Source: Prosthecobacter debontii (GTDB lineage Bacteria; Verrucomicrobiota; Verrucomicrobiia; Verrucomicrobiales; Verrucomicrobiaceae). From it: a stretch of DNA of 64,000 bases. Below are positions 1 through 6,668 of the stretch, one piece after another. The notes under the pieces are model-generated. The model was not told the origin of the DNA. It did not search any database and saw nothing but the letters and a program-made list of their open reading frames with translations. The stretch lies in assembly GCF_900167535.1 (NCBI RefSeq), contig NZ_FUYE01000006.1, positions 296,163 to 360,162 of the forward strand. Reading direction: 5' to 3'. Positions within the stretch are counted from its first letter, which is position 1; each line of letters opens with the position of its first letter. The translations under genes were made by a program, and so were the position numbers.

Positions 1-285
1 CGCCACGCCGTTGCTCAGGTAAACCGTCGTGTTCAACTGGTCGTTGAAATTGCGGTCATGCAAACGAAACGACAACTCGAACGGGGTTCCCCACCATTGA
101 TCGAATTCATAGAGAGTGAGGAACATTTTCTCGGCACGGAAATTCCGTGGAAGTGTAGGCAGCGTGACCGTGACCGGATTCGACGAGTTGATTTCGTTGG
201 CATTCACGTTCGATGACAGGAGCTCAAAGCTGAGCATGTCCGCACCAGCGCCGCCCGAGAAGGCGGGAGTATTCAGAGTGCTCAT
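1..285 (-). CDS. Partial phage-like protein, C-terminus beyond the window edge
   Basis: An open reading frame starts at ATG 285 on the minus strand and stays open to base 1, giving 95 residues (begins MSTLNTPAFSGG). Its ATG overlaps the TGA of the preceding minus-strand gene (ATGA), which suggests translational coupling. The visible part is polar and beta-prone, with no membrane segment and no motif I recognise. The neighbours (small membrane proteins and an M15 endolysin) suggest a phage structural or tail-associated protein, but that is inference from context only. Confidence 0.6.
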   Translation of the reverse strand, partial: MSTLNTPAFSGGAGADMLSFELLSSNVNANEINSSNPVTVTLPTLPRNFRAEKMFLTLYEFDQWWGTPFELSFRLHDRNFNDQLNTTVYLSNGVA

Positions 286-536
286 GGATCGATGACGAGT
301 TGAACGCCCGAAGCGTAGGTGGTGGATTTGATTTCGATGAACTTGGCGTTCGTGGACTGCACCGCGACACTCAGGCCATGGGGCAGAGTGATCTGCTGAT
401 TGGCTTGAGTTTCCGTGGCGATCCGCACCTGCATGTCATAGCCGGTGCGGTTGAGGATGGAGACGCGACTGCACGCGAGATTCGGCAGAGGCGCATAGGA
501 TGTGGTCACAGAGACCGTGCGTAATTGCGAGGTCAT
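282..536 (-). CDS. Small phage-like hypothetical protein (84 aa)
   Basis: I chose ATG 536 (MTSQLRTVSV...), giving 84 residues; a TTG start at 575 would add 13. There is no clear ribosome binding site for either. The product is beta-rich and ends QLVIDP. It has no signal peptide and no family that I recognise. Its stop overlaps the ATG of the next minus-strand gene, so the two form a short operon running off the left edge. Proximity to the endolysin suggests a prophage origin. Confidence 0.55.
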   Translation of the reverse strand: MTSQLRTVSVTTSYAPLPNLACSRVSILNRTGYDMQVRIATETQANQQITLPHGLSVAVQSTNAKFIEIKSTTYASGVQLVIDP

Positions 537-648
537 ACGAAACCGGATCGGGTGTATCACCTTTGAAGCTGTCAAATGTTAAGATAAATAATTTGTTAGG
601 TTCGATTTTTTGAGAGTGAACAATGAGGTGCAATAATTTCAGTTGACG

Positions 649-882
649 ATGTTTGGGATGATTCCCCCGATCGTTCAGATGACACTTGAGCAAGCATTGA
701 CTGCCGCTGTGGTCGCCCTCGCTGGATGCGTGGGGGGCCTGTTTACTTGGTTCAAAGGCCAATTCGCCCGTGTGGCGGAAAAACTGGAGGAATGCGAGCG
801 CGATCGAGAGGCGCTCTGGGCCCGCGTGGCGAGCCTAGCCGCCGCCAGTGGCCTGGATGGCACCGACCTTTCCGCCGAGTGA
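649..882 (+). CDS. Small membrane protein with coiled coil, phage lysis-cassette type
   Basis: From ATG 649 (MFGMIPPIVQM...) the product has 77 residues: one hydrophobic segment at about residues 15-33, then a charged helical stretch at about 38-62 that looks like a short coiled coil. TTG 643 and ATG 658 are alternative starts; a GAGGTG at 625-630 fits TTG 643 best. Single-pass proteins of this shape are common beside holins and endolysins in phage lysis modules, and this one is followed by a second small membrane protein and an M15 endolysin. A holin or spanin-like role is inferred from shape and position only. Confidence 0.5.
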   Translation: MFGMIPPIVQMTLEQALTAAVVALAGCVGGLFTWFKGQFARVAEKLEECERDREALWARVASLAAASGLDGTDLSAE

Positions 883-941
883 GGGGCAAGCATCTCACTC
901 AAGACAAAAAGAAAACAAAACGAACGACAACCTAACAAATA

Positions 942-1346
942 ATGAAAACGAATCTATTGCGCAGTCTCACCGCTCTCTTTGCGGTCTGTTCCTTTATCGC
1001 CGGTCTAGGGGCTTACCTGGAGATCTTGCCAGTCGAATACGCCAAGATCGGCGGTCTCATTCTTGCCGCTGTTTTAGGCGTCAAGGAGATCGTCGTCATC
1101 ATCGGGGACATCGCGGATGATGGTCAGCGCAATGGCTCCTTTAAGGTGCCGCCCGTTCCGCTCGTGCTTGCCTTTTTCCTGCCACTCTTGGCCTCCTGCT
1201 CCATGCGCGTGGATGGCACGAAGACCTTCCTGGGCCTCGACTCCACACAATGGGGAACGGTAGGGGTGGAAGCCGGCAAGGGGGCGCTGAAAAACGCCCT
1301 GCCGGTGTATCTGGAGAGCCGCCAGGGTATGGCTTTGAGCAAATGA
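942..1346 (+). CDS. Putative holin-like membrane protein (134 aa)
   Basis: The protein begins MKTNLLRSLTALF and has two hydrophobic segments in the first 55 residues, a short charged loop, then a third hydrophobic segment near residues 72-87 ending LLASCS. The C-terminal part is soluble. Three membrane segments in a small protein directly before an endolysin fit a holin, but I recognise no named family. The LLASC stretch resembles a lipobox but is internal. The gene is preceded by an A-rich stretch (899-941) and followed by an intrinsic terminator hairpin. Confidence 0.5.
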   Translation: MKTNLLRSLTALFAVCSFIAGLGAYLEILPVEYAKIGGLILAAVLGVKEIVVIIGDIADDGQRNGSFKVPPVPLVLAFFLPLLASCSMRVDGTKTFLGLDSTQWGTVGVEAGKGALKNALPVYLESRQGMALSK

Positions 1347-1361
1347 ATGAAACACCCACGA

Positions 1362-1391
1362 GAGCGGTTCGCTGAACCGCTCTTTTCTTTT
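1362..1391 (+). terminator. Intrinsic terminator between holin-like gene and endolysin
   Basis: A perfect 9-bp stem (1362-1370 GAGCGGTTC with 1374-1382 GAACCGCTC) has a 3-nt loop and is followed by TTTTCTTTT. It lies 15 nt after the holin-like stop and its U-tract runs into the endolysin start codons at 1390-1399. Confidence 0.75.
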
Positions 1392-1398
1392 GATGAGT

Positions 1399-1881
1399 AT
1401 GAATGTCTCAAAACGAACATTGGAAAATCTCTCCAGCTTGAATGACAAAGCGAGAGCGAAGCTGGAGCCTTTCGTCGCCGCAGCTCAGGAGGTGATGGTC
1501 AAATACGGTGTCAAAGTGGAGGTCATCTCAGGCCTGCGCTCCTGGCAAAAGCAGGCGGAGCTTTATGCCGAAGGGCGGACGAAACCCGGTAAAATCGTCA
1601 CCAAAGCCAAGCCGGGCTCGAGCTGGCATAACTACGGCCTAGCCATTGACCTGGGGCTTTTCAAGGACGGCCAATACCTGGACTCAGAGAACCCACGCCA
1701 GGCCGATAAACTGTATCAAGAACTCGGCCAACTGGCCGCAGCTCAGGGCATCGAGTGGGCGGGCACCTGGAAGAGTTTTGCCGAAGGCCCCCATTTCCAA
1801 ATCACCTTCGGCCTCACCCTGGCCCAAGCACGATCCCAGATGGAGCGGAATGGACAGGATGTGCAGAAGCTGGTGTTTTAG
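1399..1881 (+). CDS. M15-family peptidoglycan peptidase (endolysin)
   Basis: Counting from ATG 1399 (MNVSKRTLENL) the product has 160 residues, close to single-domain phage M15C endolysins. The zinc-site signature is complete: H77 and D84 in SSWHNYGLAIDL, and H132 in GPHFQ. E119 in IEWAG is the expected general base. Family knowledge says such enzymes cut L-Ala-D-Glu or D-Ala-D-Ala type bonds in peptidoglycan; which bond is cut here cannot be read from the sequence. There is no signal peptide, so export would depend on a holin, fitting the two small membrane proteins upstream. Starts at TTG 1390 and ATG 1393 are also possible. The start region lies in the U-tract of the terminator, with no visible ribosome binding site. 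Confidence 0.9.
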   Translation: MNVSKRTLENLSSLNDKARAKLEPFVAAAQEVMVKYGVKVEVISGLRSWQKQAELYAEGRTKPGKIVTKAKPGSSWHNYGLAIDLGLFKDGQYLDSENPRQADKLYQELGQLAAAQGIEWAGTWKSFAEGPHFQITFGLTLAQARSQMERNGQDVQKLVF

Positions 1882-1888
1882 CAAGGTT

Positions 1889-2113
1889 CGGTAGGCCGGA
1901 TGTGTCTGGCGCTGAAGACCCTGCAAACACAAGCAAACATCATCGCCAGATGACCCGGCGGCTATGGGTGTGGAGGGCATCTGGAGTTTTTTGCTTTCAG
2001 GTGATACTTCGGGCAGAGCTATCTGTGGATCCTCCTGGGCGGAGTTGGATAGTTTGGCGATATCATGGTGAGGTGAACCACAGCCGTTTGCGCCAAACAC
2101 ATCCGGCCTACCG
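1889..2113. repeat. Palindromic repeat family A, copy 1 (225 bp)
   Basis: The ends are inverted repeats of about 24 bp: 1889-1912 reads CGGTAGGCCGGATGTGTCTG and onward, and the reverse complement of 2090-2113 differs only at one base. An inner inverted pair lies near 1938-1958 and 2043-2060 (ATCGCCA and TTGGCGAT motifs). A second copy with the same outer and inner motifs is at 29230-29410. No open reading frame fits inside, so it resembles a non-autonomous palindromic element. Confidence 0.8.
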
Positions 2114-2135
2114 CAGTGAAGTCAACCAGACTCGT

Positions 2136-3812
2136 TTAAACCCCCGGTGGCTCTTGCAGGGGGATATCGGCCACGCAGGGGCTGTGATCGGAAAGGCGGA
2201 TATTGAGTCCCTCGATCAAGCCGCTCAGAGTCTCGCCGTAATGCGGAGCGAGGCGATAGCTATCTGGGTGAGGCTGAGCGGATGGGGGTGCCTTGACAAA
2301 GATCCAGTCCAGCCGTGAACGACCCAGCGGGCCGATGGGGCGTTGCACCCGGAAGGTAGGGGTCTGGCCTTTGAGGGCCTTTTCATTGGAGTTGGCTAGC
2401 TTCGCTGAGGAGCGGTTGATGGAGCGTTCCTTATCACCGCGGAAATCAAAGCGTCCGCCATCGCTGAAGCGGAAGTCCTCGATGTTAACGAACATTCGAC
2501 GTGTTTTGTTAGGCAGGACGACGGGGATGTGCGGGGCTAGCGGACTGTGGAGGTTCTTGGTCGCATTCAGCAGCACGCGGCCTGAGTTCAGGGCGGCAGG
2601 CGCAGCCAGCAGCAGATCCATGCTCACGCTGAGCCAAGTCTCAGGATCGGTCGTGGTGCGGGAAAAGATGCGGGTGAGGGAGGTGGGGCTCATGTCCGCT
2701 TTGGAGGAGTTGTGATCTCCAGCCATGACAACGGTGTGCGGGATGGTTTGAATCTGCGCCAGGATTTCGGCCATCTGGGCCTCACGATCATGAGGGCGGG
2801 CTTTGATTTCGAGGTGATTGTTTACCACCGTGAGGGTGTTGTCGGGCAGGCCCGGGACATCTAAATCCACGCTGAAAAAGATGCGCCCGCCGATCTTCAT
2901 CTCGCGCACGATCTCGTTGTCGAAGACGATCTCGGTGGCGATGCGGCGTGCTCCCTCCGCTAGGTCACGGCGTGCTTTCTCACCGGCATACCAATCGTAA
3001 GGTTGAGCCTGAAGCTGGAAGCTCTTGGCACTTTTGATAGGATAACGGGAGAGAATGGCCAGACCGAAGACGCCCTTGTAGCGGGCCTCATCCGGCTGAT
3101 GCCGCACCATGCCACCACGACCATCAGGAATGGACTCCAGGCCGAGTAAGACGGGGTCGATTTCGAGTTGTTGTGGCGCATAGGCGTAGTTCATGCCGAG
3201 AGTGCGCGCCAGTTCTTGAGCCACATTGCGATACTCAGAGCGGCTGATGCCGATGTCCATCTCTTGCAGCAGCAGCACATCTGCGGTCAGCAGCCGCTCA
3301 CGTTCACGACGCACTTCTTCATAAGCAGGGCTGCCTTTGGGCGCACCCCGCTGATCCATGAGTTTTTCAAAAGCGATTTCGGAGCCGAGCATCTCCGTCA
3401 CTTCCTTCATGCGGATGGATTTCTCCACATTCCAGGTGGCGATGCGCAGGTAGTCGCCCATCTGCGGGTTCTGCAAGCGTGTCGGGCGCTTGCCTTGATA
3501 ATAGGCTTCGTTGGAGATGAGGGGGGTGTTCAGCAGCTTCTCCAGCTTGGCTTGCAGCTTGCCTTCGGGCTTGGGATTCTCCAGCAGTTGCTTGAGCTCC
3601 TGGAAGGTCAAAAAATCCGTGCCGCGATAGCGTGGGTATCCGCCTGTGAATGAACGCACGGGTGCTGAGCGGGAGGTGATCTGTGTATTGACGATGTTCT
3701 TCTTGGGAAGGCTGCCGCAGCTAATCAGCAGTAGGGCGGATAGCAGGGTGCATGCAGTCTGGGAAAAGAGTGTCGAGGGGGGGCAGGGCATGGAACTGCT
3801 AGTTTCCTTCAT
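2136..3812 (-). CDS. Endonuclease/exonuclease/phosphatase-family lipoprotein
   Basis: I place the start at ATG 3812 because this gives a lipoprotein signal (hydrophobic run ending LLLISC, lipid-acceptor Cys32); the open frame continues upstream but without a signal. The 558-residue protein has EEP-superfamily catalytic motifs in order: WNVE (127-130), LLQEMD (182-186), NNHLEIK in mid-protein, AGDHN near 362-367 and SDHSP near 540. Enzymes of this fold hydrolyse phosphodiester bonds with a divalent metal (DNase, phosphatase, sphingomyelinase), and the substrate cannot be told here. The lipobox predicts an envelope location. It is divergent from the SHD1/LamG gene, with about 110 bp between starts. 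Confidence 0.85.
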   Translation of the reverse strand: MKETSSSMPCPPSTLFSQTACTLLSALLLISCGSLPKKNIVNTQITSRSAPVRSFTGGYPRYRGTDFLTFQELKQLLENPKPEGKLQAKLEKLLNTPLISNEAYYQGKRPTRLQNPQMGDYLRIATWNVEKSIRMKEVTEMLGSEIAFEKLMDQRGAPKGSPAYEEVRRERERLLTADVLLLQEMDIGISRSEYRNVAQELARTLGMNYAYAPQQLEIDPVLLGLESIPDGRGGMVRHQPDEARYKGVFGLAILSRYPIKSAKSFQLQAQPYDWYAGEKARRDLAEGARRIATEIVFDNEIVREMKIGGRIFFSVDLDVPGLPDNTLTVVNNHLEIKARPHDREAQMAEILAQIQTIPHTVVMAGDHNSSKADMSPTSLTRIFSRTTTDPETWLSVSMDLLLAAPAALNSGRVLLNATKNLHSPLAPHIPVVLPNKTRRMFVNIEDFRFSDGGRFDFRGDKERSINRSSAKLANSNEKALKGQTPTFRVQRPIGPLGRSRLDWIFVKAPPSAQPHPDSYRLAPHYGETLSGLIEGLNIRLSDHSPCVADIPLQEPPGV

Positions 3813-3925
3813 AAATGTAGGGCTGCAAATGCGCAGCGCCTTTAGTGTTTCGTTGTTAAGTGAATCGAGAGGTGCATATTGACTTCTCACTCCGGCAGAC
3901 CACCATGGCATCTCGCTCATTGGTT

Positions 3926-4846
3926 ATGAATTTTTACAAGGACTTTGGTCTTGTCTTCCGGGTACTGCTCATCGCTGCCGGGTGCATTTGTGGGCAAGTG
4001 GAAGCAGGTGCGCAGAGCCCTGTAAAATGGGTGGATCTGCAGGGTCGTGAGATCATGGCGGAGTTCGTTTCGATCAACGGTGGAGACATCACCTTACGCA
4101 TGAATGGAAAGCTCGTAACCTTTCCTTTAGGCACCCTCTCGGTCGAAAGTAAGCAGCAAGCCATCGCTCTGAATCTCGTGGCCAGTTCTGTGGGTGCAGA
4201 ACCAGTGTCAGGCATGAACGATCGGATCGCGCGTTTCACCTTCGATGAGGCAACTCCTCACCGTGATGCTGTTTTAAAGAATGCTAAGCAGTCTGGCGGC
4301 TTGCTGGAGCTGAATGGCATTTATGAATTCAGCAACGAACCGGATGCCTATCGTGCCGTGCTAGCCTGCCCTCAATTGATCCGGGATCAGTTCACCGTGG
4401 CTGTCCGCGTGACGGTTGATCGGCTGGGTGATTGTGTGTTGGCGGGAGGCACATCTCATCGATGGCTGGCGCTACAGACGGATGAAAAAGGAGCTTTAAG
4501 CCTCTCTTTAAACAATGGGGCGGTCAGACTCGAAAGCAAAAAGGGTGGGCAATTGAAGCGTGGAAAGGTGGCGGACCTTGCCATTACGCACAATGTCGTG
4601 GATCACAGCCTGACTCTGTATCTGAATGGCGAAGAAGTGCAGAAGCATGTGTTGGCGTCCGACTTCCAGTTTAAGCCGATATCGAAACCGGGCGAGCCTG
4701 CTGGAGATAGCGTTTTTACCTTTACCAACTATTCCTCTGGTAGCGCGATGAAGGGCGAGGTGGACGAACTCATCGTTTATAATCGAGTCCTGACCCCTCG
4801 CGAGATTCGAGATCTAAAACTCGGTGTCAGGGCTCTGAATGAATAG
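3926..4846 (+). CDS. Secreted SHD1-like plus LamG-domain protein
   Basis: ATG 3926 (MNFYKDFGLVF) is preferred because the hydrophobic core of a signal peptide follows directly, with likely cleavage after VEAGA; ATG 3905 is the alternative. After the signal comes a short SHD1-like module (WVDLQGREIMAEFVSINGGD and on to PLGTLS), a domain common in secreted planctomycete and verrucomicrobial proteins. A concanavalin-like LamG domain fills the rest and ends with the typical VDELIVYNRVLTPREI stretch. The 306-residue protein has no catalytic signature and is probably a carbohydrate- or protein-binding envelope protein. It converges on the efflux gene downstream. Confidence 0.75.
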   Translation: MNFYKDFGLVFRVLLIAAGCICGQVEAGAQSPVKWVDLQGREIMAEFVSINGGDITLRMNGKLVTFPLGTLSVESKQQAIALNLVASSVGAEPVSGMNDRIARFTFDEATPHRDAVLKNAKQSGGLLELNGIYEFSNEPDAYRAVLACPQLIRDQFTVAVRVTVDRLGDCVLAGGTSHRWLALQTDEKGALSLSLNNGAVRLESKKGGQLKRGKVADLAITHNVVDHSLTLYLNGEEVQKHVLASDFQFKPISKPGEPAGDSVFTFTNYSSGSAMKGEVDELIVYNRVLTPREIRDLKLGVRALNE

Positions 4847-4900
4847 GCTCCAAGACCGCCGTGAATGAAATCTAGTTAGGTGGTGTTCTTTTGGTGAAAA

Positions 4901-6337
4901 TCAAAACTCACCCCCCAGGGCCAAATGAAGATCGGCGCGATTGCGCAGGCGATTGGCTTGGGCACTGATCAGGGAGCTGCGGGCGTCAAAGGCGCGCTGG
5001 CTGGCATCCAGCAGGGTCAGGACATCGGTGAGACCTTTCTCATACTGACCGAGAGCAAGCTTTTCCGAGCGTTCCGCTTCGGTGCTGGCGCGGCTGAGGG
5101 CGGCGGCTTGATCTCGCAGGAAGCGATCGGCGGCGAGCGCGGTTTCCACCTCCTGAAAGGCGGTGAGGGTGCGGCTCTTGTAAGTCATGAGCAGCTCATC
5201 GTAGCGGCCTCGCTCCAGTTTCACCCCTGCGACGAGGCGACCGCCTTGGAACAGGGTTTGCACGCCATTGGCGGCGATGGACCACAGGGCGGAGTCTGGG
5301 GCCAGCAGGTTATCCATGTCTTGAGAGGTGCGGCCGCTTTCGCCGGTGAGGCGGATGCTGGGTAGGAAGGCCTTCTTGGCGGCACTTTCCCGATTGAGTG
5401 AAGCCTCGATCTGGCGCTCCGCCGCACGCACATCGGGGCGGCGCAGCAGGAGTTCGGAGGGTAAGCCGACAGGGATGTTGCGATCCAGGCTGGGCAGGTG
5501 CGTGAGCCCTGCGGCCTTGCCTGCAGGGTAACCGCCGAGCAATATCTCCAGCGCGCGTCGGGTCTCATCAGCCGTCGCACGGCGCTGTTGAAGCGTGGAC
5601 TCGGTGCGGGCGAGGTCGGCGCGGGCGAGGCTCACATCCAAGGCCGCACGATCTGGATCGATGCCGCGATCCAATTGTTTTTCCAGGATGGAAAGTTGGG
5701 TGCGACGTGTCTGCACATTTTGTTCGGTCAGTCGGATGAGGGATTCGGCCTCTGCCAGGGTGATGGCGGTGCGCACGGTGTTGGCAGCCAGGGAAAGTCG
5801 AGCGGCGTGGAAGTTCTCCTCGGCCGCGAGGCGACTGGCTTTGGCGGCGCGACGCTCATCGGCAATGCGCCCCCAGAAATCAATCTCCCACGAGACGTTG
5901 AAGGGCAGGCGGAAGCGATTGTTGATCGGCGTCAGGCCGGAGAAACGCTGGTCACCTGGGCTCTGGGAGCGTGAAGCGCTGTAACCTGCTGTGACGGTGG
6001 GAAACATGGCGGCCCCAGCCTGCACGGTCTGCGCATGAGCTTGGCGCACACGGGCTGCTGCGGCCTGCAGATCGGGGTTGGCGGTGATGGCTTGATCGAC
6101 CAGAGCCCGCAGGGCCGGGCTGTTGAAATCCGCGAGCCAACCGGTGGAGGCTTTTTCAGGGAGGGAGGGCAGGGCGGCCCATTTCTCAGGAGCCAGGTCT
6201 TGCAGCGCCCGCATGTCCCGATCCAGACGCTTGCTCCCCAGCGGCGGCAGCAGCCCGCAGGAAACTAGGCCTACGAGGCAAAGGCAGCGCGTGCTCCATG
6301 TGAGCAGGGAAGGGAACCGGAAAGTCAGGAGAGACAT
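4901..6337 (-). CDS. NodT-type outer-membrane efflux lipoprotein (TolC family)
   Basis: The 478-residue product has a lipoprotein signal (LVGLVSC, Cys27) followed by the two tandem outer-membrane-efflux repeats of the NodT subgroup. Recognisable pieces are GWLADFNSPALRALVDQA, the SWEIDFWGR motif, LLLRRPDVRAAE in the middle, and LDASQRAFDAR plus LHLALGG at the C-terminus. Such proteins form trimeric channels that carry substrates from RND or ABC pumps across the outer membrane. No pump or adaptor gene is adjacent; the only adaptor in the window is about 39 kb away. It shares a strand with the M16 peptidase but is separated by 331 bp, so an operon is unlikely. Confidence 0.9.
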   Translation of the reverse strand: MSLLTFRFPSLLTWSTRCLCLVGLVSCGLLPPLGSKRLDRDMRALQDLAPEKWAALPSLPEKASTGWLADFNSPALRALVDQAITANPDLQAAAARVRQAHAQTVQAGAAMFPTVTAGYSASRSQSPGDQRFSGLTPINNRFRLPFNVSWEIDFWGRIADERRAAKASRLAAEENFHAARLSLAANTVRTAITLAEAESLIRLTEQNVQTRRTQLSILEKQLDRGIDPDRAALDVSLARADLARTESTLQQRRATADETRRALEILLGGYPAGKAAGLTHLPSLDRNIPVGLPSELLLRRPDVRAAERQIEASLNRESAAKKAFLPSIRLTGESGRTSQDMDNLLAPDSALWSIAANGVQTLFQGGRLVAGVKLERGRYDELLMTYKSRTLTAFQEVETALAADRFLRDQAAALSRASTEAERSEKLALGQYEKGLTDVLTLLDASQRAFDARSSLISAQANRLRNRADLHLALGGEF

Positions 6338-6418
6338 CGAGAAAACGAAGAGATAATCGGTTCATCCTTGGCCGAAAAGCCTGAAAAGCGAAAGAGAGAA
6401 GTATTGGGCGAGCCGGAG

Positions 6419-6494
6419 TTTGGAGCACCGCCTTTAGGCGGAATCAAGGAACCAACGATCATTCACAGATTCCGGCTAAAGTCGGGGCTCCGAA
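6419..6494. repeat. Palindromic repeat family C, copy 1 (76 bp)
   Basis: Arms of 26 bp (6419-6444 and 6469-6494) are imperfect inverted repeats around the cores CGCCTTTAGGCGGAAT and ATTCCGGCTAAAGTCGG. A second copy with the same cores lies at 37934-38015. There is no coding potential. Confidence 0.7.
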
Positions 6495-6604
6495 CAAACT
6501 CTGCCAAGGGCGACCCGAATGATGAGATCCAAACATTTAGCCCTGCGTCTTTCCATGACTTCCCTCTTTCTGTGAATGAATCCTGAGAATCTTGTCATTC
6601 TGTC

Positions 6605-6653
6605 GAAAAGCCTCTCAGGCGACCGCTCCATCGTCCTCTTGCGAACGATGGAG
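6605..6653 (-). terminator. Putative terminator of the M16 peptidase transcript
   Basis: On the minus strand, a 9-bp stem (CTCCATCGT at 6626-6634 with ACGATGGAG at 6645-6653) is followed by a small GCCT-AGGC hairpin and a TTTT run. It lies just beyond the stop at 6669. The U-tract is short, so efficiency is uncertain. Confidence 0.4.
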
Positions 6654-6668
6654 TGACTTCCTCACGGG

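Larger units (their letters stand above)
6338..6668. other. Intergenic region with repeat C1 and a putative terminator
   Basis: This 331-bp gap between two minus-strand genes contains no credible gene. It holds the family C palindrome (6419-6494) and a hairpin pair near 6605-6653 that probably ends the peptidase transcript. The promoter of the efflux gene should lie here, but I see no clear -35/-10 pair. Confidence 0.6.

Noticed and set aside
3879..3925. TTGACT as -35 of the SHD1/LamG gene
   Set aside because: No -10 hexamer at a suitable distance before the start codon.
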